A stretch of DNA of 64,000 nt. Source: Vibrio sonorensis (GTDB lineage Bacteria > Pseudomonadota > Gammaproteobacteria > Enterobacterales > Vibrionaceae). Shown piece by piece: positions 50,160 to 58,729 of the stretch. The stretch covers positions 124,001 through 188,000 of the forward strand of contig NZ_LJJE01000036.1 in NCBI RefSeq assembly GCF_001854765.1, in the 5' to 3' direction. The notes below the pieces were generated by a model. The model worked only from the letters and a program-made list of their open reading frames with translations, was not told the DNA's origin and made no database searches. A program made the position numbers and the translations under genes. Each line of letters starts with the position of its first letter. The stretch's first letter is position 1.

Positions 50160-50285
50160 ATCAAATTACTTCTTCGTTAACCTTACATTTACAGAATGAT
50201 TGCCCAGTAAAACTTGAGCTAAAATGGCTAAAAATGAGACAACAATCACCAAGTAACATTTAATTAACAAGATCTCGATCTCATT

Positions 50286-50313
50286 AATACCCATTTTATA
50301 CCTATAATATACC
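50286..50313. promoter_or_regulatory. Three (A/T)ATACC hexamers at exact 11-bp spacing
   Basis: AATACC at 50286, TATACC at 50297 and 50308, ~30-55 bp before the binding-protein ATG. They are the reverse complement of the GGTATT/GGTATA motif of the other cluster, so the same protein could bind both. Confidence 0.65.
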
Positions 50314-50343
50314 TAACCATCACTCATATGAACGGAGACAATC

Positions 50344-51431
50344 ATGAGTATGTTACGTGTTTCAAAGTCAATTATAGGTACTGCACTAGGTAGTTTACTC
50401 TTGGCGAGTGCACCAGTAATCGCCGATTCAACCGTAGGCCCGAATGGGGAACTCCCAACCGCGCACACGGAAGTGAATTTATCGCCAGCACAAGCGGATC
50501 AGGTAAAAGCTAAAAACTTAACAGCGGCAATACTGATGCATAGCACTTCTGATTGGTCTAATGCACTGATCACTGGTGCAAAAGACAAGTTCTCTCAGCT
50601 CAATATAGAAGTTGTTGCCGTCACTGACGCCGAGTTTAATGCCAATAAGCAAAAAACCGATGTCGAAACCGCCATGCAATGTCGCCGGATATCATTATCA
50701 CTCTTGTGGTCGACCCTGTATCAGGGGCAGCAGCATTTAAACCCGCAGTAGAACAAGGAGCCGAGCTCGTTCTAATTAGTAATCTGCCTTCAGGTTTTGA
50801 GCACGGAAAAGACTACGCTGGCATAGTGACTGACGATTTGTTTGATATGGGACGAATTGCCGCAGACTTGATTGCAGATGCGATTGGTGGTGAAGGCGAA
50901 ATCGGCTTCTTGTATCACGAAGCGAATTATTACGTCACCAATCAGAGAGACCAAGCGGTGTTAACTCACTTAGAGAAGAACTACCCAAATATCAAAGTCA
51001 AAGTGAAGCGCGGGATCGCCAATGCCAATGATGGTGAAATGGTGGCGTCTGCGATGATGATGCAAAACCCAACTATCAAAGCGATTTACGCCCCTTGGGA
51101 CAGTATCGCAGAAGGGGTAGTGGCAGCGACTCGCGCGGCAGGTCGAAAAGATATAAAAGTGATCACTATGGACTTGGGTGCGGCGAATGCACTTGATATG
51201 GCGAAAGGCCGAAATGTCGCCGGCGTTGTGACTGACCTTCCTTACGATTTGGGCCAGACGCTTGCGAATATGGGAGCATTAGCCGTTCTTGATGTTGATA
51301 CTCCTCCATTTGTGACGGTAAGCGCAACTGGTGTAACGCAAGAGAACTTGGCGCAAGCGTGGCAAGACGCCCTTCGTCGCCAGCCACCTGAAGCGGTCAT
51401 AAAAGCGCTTAACAAGTTAGCGACCAAATAA
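50344..51431 (+). CDS. RbsB-like sugar ABC substrate-binding protein, frame broken
   Basis: A ~362-residue Peripl_BP_4 protein. A signal peptide (SIIGTALGSLLLASAPVIA) precedes a long N-terminal extension and the core TAAILMHSTSDWSNALITGA. Adding one G near 50674 (CATGCAATG to CATGGCAATG) joins the halves as MAMSPDIIITLVVDPVSG. The second lobe has AIYAPWDSIAEGVVAATRAAG and ITMDLGAANALDMA. It is the first gene of an operon with ATPase, permease and a GH3 glycosidase; the substrate is likely a glycoside or oligosaccharide. GGAGACA precedes the ATG. Confidence 0.85.
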
Positions 51432-51438
51432 TTCGTTA

Positions 51439-51475
51439 CTCGTCCTCTGGCTTTCGCCAGAGGCGAGGTTTTTTT
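51439..51475 (+). terminator. Intercistronic terminator between binding protein and ATPase genes
   Basis: CTCG-t-CCTCTGGC / GCCAGAGG-CGAG with a TTTC loop and a G-TTTTTTT tract. It probably sets higher expression of the binding protein than of the membrane components. Confidence 0.8.
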
Positions 51476-51487
51476 GTTGGGGTAAGT

Positions 51488-52972
51488 ATGGAAAGTTATG
51501 CGATTGAAGCTACCGGTATAAGCAAAGCCTTTGACGGTACGCCGGTATTAAAAGACGTGAGCTTTTCCCTAAAAAAAGGGGAAGTTCATGCCATCGTCGG
51601 CCAGAACGGTGCCGGTAAATCTACCTTAGTGAAAATACTCAATGGCTACCATCAACGCGACTCTGGAAAGGTTAAGTTGTTTGGTCGCGAAGTCGCTTTC
51701 ACTAATACTCAGCAAGCTCACAAACTGGGCATCGCTATGGTTTATCAAGATCTGAGTTTGGTTCCGACTCTTTCTGTTGCCGACAATCTTTTTTTAACGG
51801 GGAAAAGCACCAAATCTTTTGGCCTGATCTCTAATAGAGAGCGCTACCAAAAAGCGCTACCCGTGCTCGAACTGTTGGGAGTCGATCTCGACCCCGGTGC
51901 ACAGGTTGACAGTTTGAGTGTGGGTCAGCAACAGTTTGTAGAAATAGCGAAAGCTCTCGCTCAAGACGCGCAAATTATTGTGCTAGATGAGCCGACGGCA
52001 TCATTGTCAAACAATGAAATACAAGATCTGTTTAGGGTAATTAATACCCTGAAATCACGCGGTATTTCTATTATCTACATCACTCACTACCTCAACGATA
52101 TCATCACTATTTGCGATAGGGTAACAGCGCTAAGAGATGGGTATACAGTACTTGAGGAAGATACCAAAAACACCTCGGTAGAAGCACTTGTTGAAGCTAT
52201 GCTAGGTAACCGCACCCAAACCAACATTGAATGGGAGCGAATAGCAACGGCGCAACATACCCCCTTACTTGAGTTGAAAAACGTGTCCACGGTAGATATC
52301 GACTCGGTGAGTTTAAAAGTGATGCCTGGCCAAGTGGTTGGTTTGGCTGGATTGCTTGGCAGCGGAAGAACCGAAGTTTTAGAAGCCATATTTGGTTTAA
52401 CGCCAACTACGAGCGGAGAGATCTGGTTCGAGGGACAAAAAGCCAATATTCGCTCGCCGAAAGACGCGATAGATCTCGGGATAAATATGGTACCCGAAGA
52501 GCGCCGCACTCAAGGATTAGTGCTCGATTTTTCGGTGGAAGACAACGTGCTGATGTCCTCTTTTGACCGAATAACGAAAGGGGCTGTAATCGATAAGCCC
52601 AGAGGCCAGTCTTTGGTGAAAACGGCAGTGGAGAAACTCGGAGTTAAGACGACGGGTATCGCGCAGTCTGTTCGGTTCTTATCGGGAGGGAATCAGCAGA
52701 AAGTGGTGATTGGCAAATGTATGTCAACCGATGCCAAAGTCTTACTGTTAGACGACCCCACTTTTGGCATCGATATCAACGCAAAATATGAAATCATGAA
52801 AATCGTTAACCAGTATGTCCAACAGGGCAACGGGGTGATTTTTGTGTCCAGTGAATATGGTGAGATCGCCAACTTCTGCGATGTGATTTACATTGTAAAT
52901 AAAGGCAGAGTGGTACGCACCTTAGAAGAACAATCAGTAGGTGAAGAAGGCCTACTAGCAGCTGTGCAGTAA
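51488..52972 (+). CDS. Sugar ABC transporter ATP-binding protein (RbsA/MglA type)
   Basis: A 494-residue protein with two cassettes: Walker A GQNGAGKSTL and the degenerate second site GLLGSGRTEV, signature LSVGQQQF and LSGGNQQKVV, Walker B IIVLDEPTASL and LLLDDPTFGI. This tandem form is typical of CUT2 sugar importers. It has a promoter-proximal terminator 13 nt upstream and ends 10 nt before the permease. Cytoplasmic face of the importer. Confidence 0.9.
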   Translation: MESYAIEATGISKAFDGTPVLKDVSFSLKKGEVHAIVGQNGAGKSTLVKILNGYHQRDSGKVKLFGREVAFTNTQQAHKLGIAMVYQDLSLVPTLSVADNLFLTGKSTKSFGLISNRERYQKALPVLELLGVDLDPGAQVDSLSVGQQQFVEIAKALAQDAQIIVLDEPTASLSNNEIQDLFRVINTLKSRGISIIYITHYLNDIITICDRVTALRDGYTVLEEDTKNTSVEALVEAMLGNRTQTNIEWERIATAQHTPLLELKNVSTVDIDSVSLKVMPGQVVGLAGLLGSGRTEVLEAIFGLTPTTSGEIWFEGQKANIRSPKDAIDLGINMVPEERRTQGLVLDFSVEDNVLMSSFDRITKGAVIDKPRGQSLVKTAVEKLGVKTTGIAQSVRFLSGGNQQKVVIGKCMSTDAKVLLLDDPTFGIDINAKYEIMKIVNQYVQQGNGVIFVSSEYGEIANFCDVIYIVNKGRVVRTLEEQSVGEEGLLAAVQ

Positions 52973-52982
52973 TCGTAGGGAT

Positions 52983-53972
52983 ATGACTATGAACGAAAAA
53001 ACTTTGTCCTTAAGTAACAAAAAAAGCCCAATTCAGTGGCGGGACTACATAATTTACCTCGTGTTCGTTGGCATCTTCGTTTTCTTCTCGGTGGTCTTGC
53101 ACGACAAGGGCTTTTTGACCTCGGTGAACTTGATGAATATTGCGCGACAGACAGCGACGATCGCCATTATGGCCGTGGGTATGACGTTTGTGTTAAGTGC
53201 CGCAGAAATTGATCTCTCCTTTGGTGCGACAGTAGCGCTGGCCGCGATAGTGTCGGCCTTAACACTGCAAGAGACGGACAGCATATTACTGGCATTTTCA
53301 GCCGCGCTGATGGTCGGGACTATGGTCGGTGCTATCAACGGCTTGTTTGTTACTCAAGTTGGTATCCCATCTTTCCTAGTTACCCTTGGTACAACGGGCA
53401 TCATTACCGGTATTGCGCGTTGGTCAACTTCGCTGCAATCGATCCCAATCGATAACGATACTTATGTGTTTATTTTCGGTTCAGGGGATGTGGGGCCGTT
53501 TTCAGTGCTCTTTATTTGGGCGCTGCTGGTGACCGTCGTTGGTGCGTTTGTACTTAGAAACACCACCTTTGGTAAACACGTTCTCGCGACGGGCGGCAAC
53601 AAAATCTCTGCCATGTATTCTGGGATTAATGTCAATCGCATCAAGCTTTATGTCCTGATGCTCAATGGTTTTCTTGCCGCTTTGGCAGGCATACTTTACT
53701 CAGGCCGATTGCACAGCGCGCGATACACCCTTGGTGAAAATGACTTAATGCTGGTGATTGCGGCGGTCATCATAGGTGGCACCAACCTGTTTGGTGGCAA
53801 AGGTACGGTGATTGGTTCAGTCATTGGAGCGCTGATTATGGGTATGGTAAACAACGGCCTGATTTTGATGGGCCTGAACGTAGACCAGCAGTTGATTCTA
53901 CGCGGGATCATAGTAATTGTGGCGGTGACTTTCACTATGGGACAAATCCGTCAACTGAGAAGTAAAAACTAA
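52983..53972 (+). CDS. Sugar ABC transporter permease (RbsC type)
   Basis: A 329-residue membrane protein with about ten hydrophobic segments and CUT2 features: MNIARQTATIAIMAVGMTFV, GAINGLFVTQVGIPSFLVTLG and, near the end, VIGSVIGALIMGMVNNGL. The start may be ATG 52983 or 52989. It completes the importer with the ATPase and RbsB-like protein; a single permease gene suggests a homodimer. Confidence 0.9.
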   Translation: MTMNEKTLSLSNKKSPIQWRDYIIYLVFVGIFVFFSVVLHDKGFLTSVNLMNIARQTATIAIMAVGMTFVLSAAEIDLSFGATVALAAIVSALTLQETDSILLAFSAALMVGTMVGAINGLFVTQVGIPSFLVTLGTTGIITGIARWSTSLQSIPIDNDTYVFIFGSGDVGPFSVLFIWALLVTVVGAFVLRNTTFGKHVLATGGNKISAMYSGINVNRIKLYVLMLNGFLAALAGILYSGRLHSARYTLGENDLMLVIAAVIIGGTNLFGGKGTVIGSVIGALIMGMVNNGLILMGLNVDQQLILRGIIVIVAVTFTMGQIRQLRSKN

Positions 53973-53996
53973 TTCGCTTTAGCTAAGGAATAGGTC

Positions 53997-55601
53997 ATGA
54001 GTAAACAACAAGTTGAACAAATTATCCAAAGCTGGAGCCTAAAGGAAAAGGTGGGACAGCTCTTTATTCTCGCGTTTCCGGGCAAATCGGCGCAGCAGGC
54101 GCGAGTAATGATCGAAGAGTACAACCTCGGTGGTTGTTATCTCAGTCAAGACAATGCTGAAACCTTTGAAGAAGCACGCCAGCTCAATCAAGATCTGCAA
54201 GCCATTCTGGCGGCAAACAACCGACTTCCACTGCTATCTGGCGTTGATCAAGAAGGCGCGTGGGGGGTGTTAGTCGGCGAATCTACAACAGGGCCGGGAA
54301 ACTTGGCTCTGGGTGTAAATGACGCAACAGACAACACCAAGTCTATGTACCAAGTGTTTGGTCAAGAGATGAGAAGTGCTGGCTTTAACTGCATTCTTGG
54401 ACCCTGCTGTGACGTGAACTTTAATCCAGAATCTCCGATTATCGATACGCGTTCGTTTGGTGACCAACCCAACAAAGTTTCGAATCACTCTGCGGCGGCT
54501 GTACATGGTTTACACGCTGGGGGAATTTTAGCTTGTGGTAAACACTTCCCCGGTCACGGTGATACTCATGGCGATACGCACCGAGATATACCCAAAGTGG
54601 ACAAATCGCTGGCGGTTCTCAAAGAGCAAGACTTAGCACCGTTTCAAGCGGCGATTGATGCGGGCGTTGACCTGATTATGACGAGTCATATTCTCTACCC
54701 ACAAATTGATAAGACGCATCCAGCGACGCTTTCATCGGTAATTTTGGAAGAGATACTGCGTGAACAGATGAAGTTTGATGGCATCATCATTTCCGATTCC
54801 ATGAATATGGGGGCAATTGTCAACCATTACACGCCAGTTGATGCAGCGGTCAAAGCGATGAAAGCAGGTATTACCATGATAATGCTTTCGGAAGAACACT
54901 ATGACCACAGTGATTCGTACCTCGACAAACAGTTGGCAATGATTCACGGCATTATCGATGCAGTAGAGAAAGGGGAGTTAGACTCGTCGGTCATTGACAA
55001 AGCACTTGAGCGAATCGTCCAGTTTAAGTTAGACAAGCTAGTCCCTATGGATTTTTATCAGCAACAAACGCTAGAGAAAAATCAGTCCGTTGCTGATAGC
55101 TGTGCATTAGCGGCGGTGACTTGGATTAGGGGAGGGGTGTCGCTCAAAGAAAAGCCCGTTTACCTTCTCAATGCGACCCCTCAATCGGCTTATGGAAATC
55201 TAATGAACCCACGAGGTATTGGGCCAAACCAAGCGGTAGGTGGATACGCTTATTTTGCCGATCAATTAGTAGCGAACCTATCTAATGTCATAGAGATCAA
55301 TCGTGCAGAGTTACCCGTTGAACGCGACAGCCAGCTAGTGATTGTTACCGAAAATCACCCACTACCGGGAGAAGATTTTGCTCAGGTAGAGGCCCAGCAA
55401 ACCGTCAAAGAAGTGATTGCTGATTATCCGAACGCGGTAGTGGTCGCCCTGAGAAGCCCCTATGACTTACTTAGATACCCCGAAGTCAATCACTACCTAT
55501 GTGCGCATTCCGCAAGACCTGAAAGTGCTAAAGCAGCGGCTAAAGTTCTGTCAGGACAGCTCCCCCCCTCCACCGGACAAGCAGTAAGTTTGGTGAAGTA
55601 A
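53997..55601 (+). CDS. GH3 glycosidase (beta-N-acetylhexosaminidase / beta-glucosidase-like), cytoplasmic
   Basis: A 534-residue GH3 enzyme without signal peptide. The N-terminal barrel has PLLSGVDQEGAWGV, the Asp-His loop KHFPGHGDTHGDTHRDIP typical of NagZ-type enzymes, and the nucleophile aspartate in IIISDSMNMGA. A second alpha/beta domain follows (residues ~385-534), which short NagZ proteins lack, so it resembles the longer bacterial GH3 hexosaminidases. It would split the glycoside brought in by the linked ABC importer. Specificity (GlcNAc versus glucose) is inferred only from the Asp-His motif. A strong terminator follows. Confidence 0.85.
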   Translation: MSKQQVEQIIQSWSLKEKVGQLFILAFPGKSAQQARVMIEEYNLGGCYLSQDNAETFEEARQLNQDLQAILAANNRLPLLSGVDQEGAWGVLVGESTTGPGNLALGVNDATDNTKSMYQVFGQEMRSAGFNCILGPCCDVNFNPESPIIDTRSFGDQPNKVSNHSAAAVHGLHAGGILACGKHFPGHGDTHGDTHRDIPKVDKSLAVLKEQDLAPFQAAIDAGVDLIMTSHILYPQIDKTHPATLSSVILEEILREQMKFDGIIISDSMNMGAIVNHYTPVDAAVKAMKAGITMIMLSEEHYDHSDSYLDKQLAMIHGIIDAVEKGELDSSVIDKALERIVQFKLDKLVPMDFYQQQTLEKNQSVADSCALAAVTWIRGGVSLKEKPVYLLNATPQSAYGNLMNPRGIGPNQAVGGYAYFADQLVANLSNVIEINRAELPVERDSQLVIVTENHPLPGEDFAQVEAQQTVKEVIADYPNAVVVALRSPYDLLRYPEVNHYLCAHSARPESAKAAAKVLSGQLPPSTGQAVSLVK

Positions 55602-55604
55602 AAC

Positions 55605-55635
55605 AAAACCGGCGTGCGCGCCGGTTTTCCTTTTT
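55605..55635. terminator. Terminator after the GH3 gene
   Basis: AAAACCGGCG / CGCCGGTTTT around TGCG, followed by CCTTTTTA; perfect 10-bp stem at a convergent junction. Confidence 0.85.
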
Positions 55636-55951
55636 ATGCCTCTGATAGTTCCGGCTCTTTCACTCGATATTGATGGATGAACCGATTGAACTTTAACTGA
55701 AATTGATCGCTTTGAAGGCAGAGTTTCGCGATATCGTCCCCTTGCCCTTCACACTGGGCGATACTCTCAATGGAGCTCCAATAGGTGATCAGGGTAATTT
55801 CTACCTCTTTGCCTAAATCGCGAGTGAGTATTTGAGCTCGTATAAAGCCACTTTTTTTCGATGACTCTTTGATAAAGTTTTTGAAGAGGTAATTCTTAAA
55901 AGCGTCCTGAAACTTTAAAGGGCAGGTCGCTTTCCATTCACGCGCAATCAC
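55634..55951 (-). CDS. Antibiotic biosynthesis monooxygenase (ABM) domain protein
   Basis: A 105-residue ferredoxin-fold protein (MIAREWKATCPLKFQDAFKN, then GFIRAQILTRDLGKEVEITLITYWSS split across two strands), matching small ABM-domain proteins that act as dimers. The substrate is unknown. It is a single gene between two hairpin-rich junctions; the stop codon lies in the tail of the GH3 terminator. Confidence 0.75.
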   Translation of the reverse strand: MIAREWKATCPLKFQDAFKNYLFKNFIKESSKKSGFIRAQILTRDLGKEVEITLITYWSSIESIAQCEGQGDDIAKLCLQSDQFQLKFNRFIHQYRVKEPELSEA

Positions 55952-56058
55952 AGAGCTTTCCGTAGTGATGTTATTATTAATTAACTGATATCACATCAAC
56001 TAAGGTTTGTGAATGGAGATGCGTAATAATTGACAAAACTCTGAATTATTCGCTTAGT

Positions 56059-56658
56059 TTAGCGGCAAGTGTATGGTTTTCCTTTAAAAAATGCTTCGTT
56101 TGCCAATGACAAAAGCGGGTAGTCTTCTTCGGTATCACCATAGGCATAAACGTACTGATAAAGATCTAAATCGAGGTGCTGTTTGAGAAAATGCACTTTG
56201 TTTTCATGGCTACAGTCCCCCTTTAGGTATCGACCACTGTAACGACCTTGAGTGACTTCCAACTCGCTGCAAACCCATTCTAAATTGTATTTGCTACACC
56301 AAGTTTTAATTAGGATATCTAAGTTGGCTGACACAACCACTACGCGATGACCTTGAGATTGATGCCACTCTATTTTTTCCAACATTTCGGGACGAATATG
56401 GTTGGCTAGAGTATGAGTGACGTAATTGTCTGCACCACGCTGGACTTGATGACAGCAGCGACGCCAGAAAGTGACACGAGAGAGAATTGGCCGAGTTTTA
56501 CTCGCTGGTAACCAACCTAGCTTGTAGGCGAGTATTACTGGTGAAGCAATTAACAGCCCCAATGAAATACGCGATCGAGAAGATACGCTAAACAGAAATT
56601 CTGTATAGGTATCTTTGTTGGTGATGGTACCGTCAAAATCAAATAGTGCGAGCTTCAT
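56059..56658 (-). CDS. HAD-IB family phosphatase
   Basis: A ~199-residue HAD hydrolase: motif I LALFDFDGTITN with the nucleophile aspartate, motif II VVVSANLD, and motif IV VYAYGDTEEDYPLL. A hydrophobic stretch (LGLLIASPVILAYKLGWL) in the cap is typical of the SerB-like HAD-IB group with membrane-associated or lipid-phosphate relatives. ATG 56658 begins at motif I; an earlier in-frame ATG exists at 56667. It lies 54 nt downstream of the SDR gene on the same strand, perhaps in one operon. Confidence 0.82.
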   Translation of the reverse strand: MKLALFDFDGTITNKDTYTEFLFSVSSRSRISLGLLIASPVILAYKLGWLPASKTRPILSRVTFWRRCCHQVQRGADNYVTHTLANHIRPEMLEKIEWHQSQGHRVVVVSANLDILIKTWCSKYNLEWVCSELEVTQGRYSGRYLKGDCSHENKVHFLKQHLDLDLYQYVYAYGDTEEDYPLLSLANEAFFKGKPYTCR

Positions 56659-56712
56659 ACTAGGCATTGATAGTTGCATGTGGCTGCAATCTAGCACAAT
56701 GCTCGCAAAGAG

Positions 56713-57531
56713 TTAAATTTGCTCAACCCCAAGTTCACTTACAATGCGATCAATAGTATCGGTTACCTGTTTGGCTTTGCGTTGGTCAAGAGCATCTGGG
56801 TGTGGTTTGGCGAATTTGCCCAGATCATTGTCGAAATAGAGCCCGTCTGCTTGGTCAAACTCACTGCTCAATGCCGCCCGAGTAAGAATATCGGCGCCAA
56901 TGGATAAGTCCCCTCCAACAACACCGTAGGCCTCAGTGACCATTTTGCTGCCAAGCATAGAAGCAGGGTTTACCGATACCATTAGAGGACGACCAAGTTT
57001 TTGATGTGCGGTTAAAGTATTGGTCCACATAATAATGGCTAATTTGCTTTGCGCATAAGCCGCGTTATCGCTTAATTGTCGCTGGCCTTTTAGTGCAGCG
57101 AGATCCACCGTGGTTTGGGCAGCAGATGAAACATTGACGATTCTTCCTTGGTTGCCCATTAATGGTATTAGACCTTTAGTAATAAGGTAAGGAGCAATGG
57201 TATTGACGACAAAGCGCACATCTAAACCGTTTAATGTCATGGGTGAAGAGGTACTAAAGACCCCTGCATTGTTAATAATGACATCAAGGTGCTTATGTTT
57301 TTGCGCTATCGACGATACCAGTTGCTCTATATCTTGAAAGCGGGACAGGTCTGCGACGAACGGTTCAATAGAGGCTGTTGGAGAGAGTGTTTTCAACTGT
57401 TCGACGGCGGCAGATAGCTTTTCCGGATTTCGTCCGTGGAGCAATAAGTGGTGACCTTTAGTTACCAACTGCTTCGCGGTCTCCAAACCGATGCCATCAG
57501 TCGCACCAGTGAGTAAGATGGTTTTTTTCAT
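56713..57531 (-). CDS. Short-chain dehydrogenase/reductase
   Basis: A 272-residue SDR with the classical motifs TGATDGIG (residues 8-15), NNAG, the active serine in NVSSAAQ and YAQSK. The LLLHGRNPEKL segment after the first helix suggests NADP. Members of this group are similar to retinol-dehydrogenase-like SDRs. It precedes the HAD gene on the same strand. Substrate unknown. Confidence 0.87.
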   Translation of the reverse strand: MKKTILLTGATDGIGLETAKQLVTKGHHLLLHGRNPEKLSAAVEQLKTLSPTASIEPFVADLSRFQDIEQLVSSIAQKHKHLDVIINNAGVFSTSSPMTLNGLDVRFVVNTIAPYLITKGLIPLMGNQGRIVNVSSAAQTTVDLAALKGQRQLSDNAAYAQSKLAIIMWTNTLTAHQKLGRPLMVSVNPASMLGSKMVTEAYGVVGGDLSIGADILTRAALSSEFDQADGLYFDNDLGKFAKPHPDALDQRKAKQVTDTIDRIVSELGVEQI

Positions 57532-58107
57532 TAAACTGTCCTCAAATCAACAGCGGTGTATCACTCTATTTTAGTGTGTTACAGGGCATAGTCGCCAGTT
57601 GGGAAAAGATCTTCAAAAAGTTTGAAAATCACAATTAATGCAATGGGGTGCATATTGGCGTAAAAGTAAAGCAGTGATTTGGCTACATTTCAATTCGTAA
57701 GGGTAAAAACTCTCGACTTCCTCATTATTTATCAAGAATAGACAATCAGCAGGCTTATCCCAATACTAAAAACGGCTGTTTCGTCAAACGAACAGGTGTG
57801 ATCGTAGAACCGTAGAAACTTACTGGTTCGGAAAGTGAAACGACACCACACTGAGACAAAATAGCAACTGTAGAGTCTCGCGCTTCACTAATGTGGGTTA
57901 GTCTAAATTGGTTCTGCCCCAAAGTTGTTTAGATTAAAAGCTCATTCACATTCTGTTCACGGTGACTTGCCCTACCAAAAGTTATTCGAATGATTGTCAT
58001 GTTAAGTATTTTTATGTGTCGAGCATGGAAAGCAGTTTATTAAGGAACGACACCTCGCAGTCAGATTTATAAGTCTAACCATTACTTCGATGGTCATCCC
58101 CATCCCT
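57532..58107. other. Intergenic region containing the left island repeat
   Basis: No complete gene. It contains the 154-bp GNAT-tail copy (57740-57893) and ~210 bp of further non-coding DNA up to the third gene of the island. Confidence 0.6.
57740..57893 (-). pseudogene. Diverged copy of the MarR-GNAT gene tail (left repeat)
   Basis: This 154-bp stretch aligns without gaps to 62016-62169, with about 17 differences by hand count (~89% identity). Read on the minus strand it encodes ISEARDSTVAILSQ...SEPVSFYGSTITPVRLTK and a stop, i.e. the last ~48 codons of the GNAT gene, still open. No start or upstream domain is attached, so it is a gene remnant. It and its partner bracket the SIR2-HerA genes. 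Confidence 0.85.
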
Positions 58108-58674
58108 TTATGCTTCTTCGAAGGCATCCTCTAAAAAGATACAATTGATCACACGACGGATCTCGATTGGTAAATCGTACGGTTTAAAGCCTCCGTTAAA
58201 ATCTAGAGTCTTATAATCTTGTATTGCGTCGATGATTATTTCTTCTGCTGCGCTACAAAAATCAAGGTTATCACCCAAAACATCGACCATATCAAGATCG
58301 TCACTTGCTTTCTTAACAACATTACCTTGAGAAAAGAATCCCGCATGTTTTAGGGAATTGTATACTTTTCTATCTTCCTCTCTGACAAACTTCCGAATTT
58401 CTCTCTTCTCTTTATTTGTTATTGGTTTTGCGCCCCACTCAATTTCCAGCTTATTGTTAACCATCTTAGACTTTGCTTCACGTAGTTTGGTTACTCGCTC
58501 TGCTCTCAATATTGCTTGCGACTTCTTCCCTTGTTCCTTCAACAAAGGCTCACAAATGTACATTGCAGATCCAGCAAGTAAAATTGCTTGGATGTAGTCA
58601 AAATCGTCTTCGGCTTGAACGTAAGACTTTGCGGCACGGTAAAGCATGTGAGGTGCAATTTCGAGTTTGTTCAC
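58108..58674 (-). CDS. Unrecognised third gene of the SIR2-HerA island (HEPN-like helical protein?)
   Basis: A ~188-residue, mostly helical, charged protein. TAGGAG five bases before the GTG at 58674 decides the start; an in-frame ATG at 58689 has no such site. I do not recognise it firmly. The parts DYIQAILLAGSAMYICEPLL, VYNSLKHAG and FCSAAEEIIIDAI resemble a group of helical proteins related to HEPN domains, in which an N-x3-H-like motif follows a helix; the catalytic arginine of HEPN RNases is not visible, so nuclease activity is not claimed. It lies 55 nt downstream of herA on the same strand and is probably part of the operon. Confidence 0.65.
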   Translation of the reverse strand: MNKLEIAPHMLYRAAKSYVQAEDDFDYIQAILLAGSAMYICEPLLKEQGKKSQAILRAERVTKLREAKSKMVNNKLEIEWGAKPITNKEKREIRKFVREEDRKVYNSLKHAGFFSQGNVVKKASDDLDMVDVLGDNLDFCSAAEEIIIDAIQDYKTLDFNGGFKPYDLPIEIRRVINCIFLEDAFEEA

Positions 58675-58729
58675 TTTGACTCCTATCATTCATAGACAAT
58701 TATTCCAGTGCATATCTTCGAGGGTCACA

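Noticed and set aside
4497..50674. Programmed frameshifting as an explanation for the split genes
   Set aside because: Sites lack a common slippery heptamer or stimulatory structure, and the affected genes (porin, tryptophanase, amylase and others) are not known to use it; sequence error is simpler.
58093..58107. CATCCCC-like elements near the island's left end as MalT boxes
   Set aside because: Isolated matches next to non-sugar genes and the end of a gene; chance is more likely.
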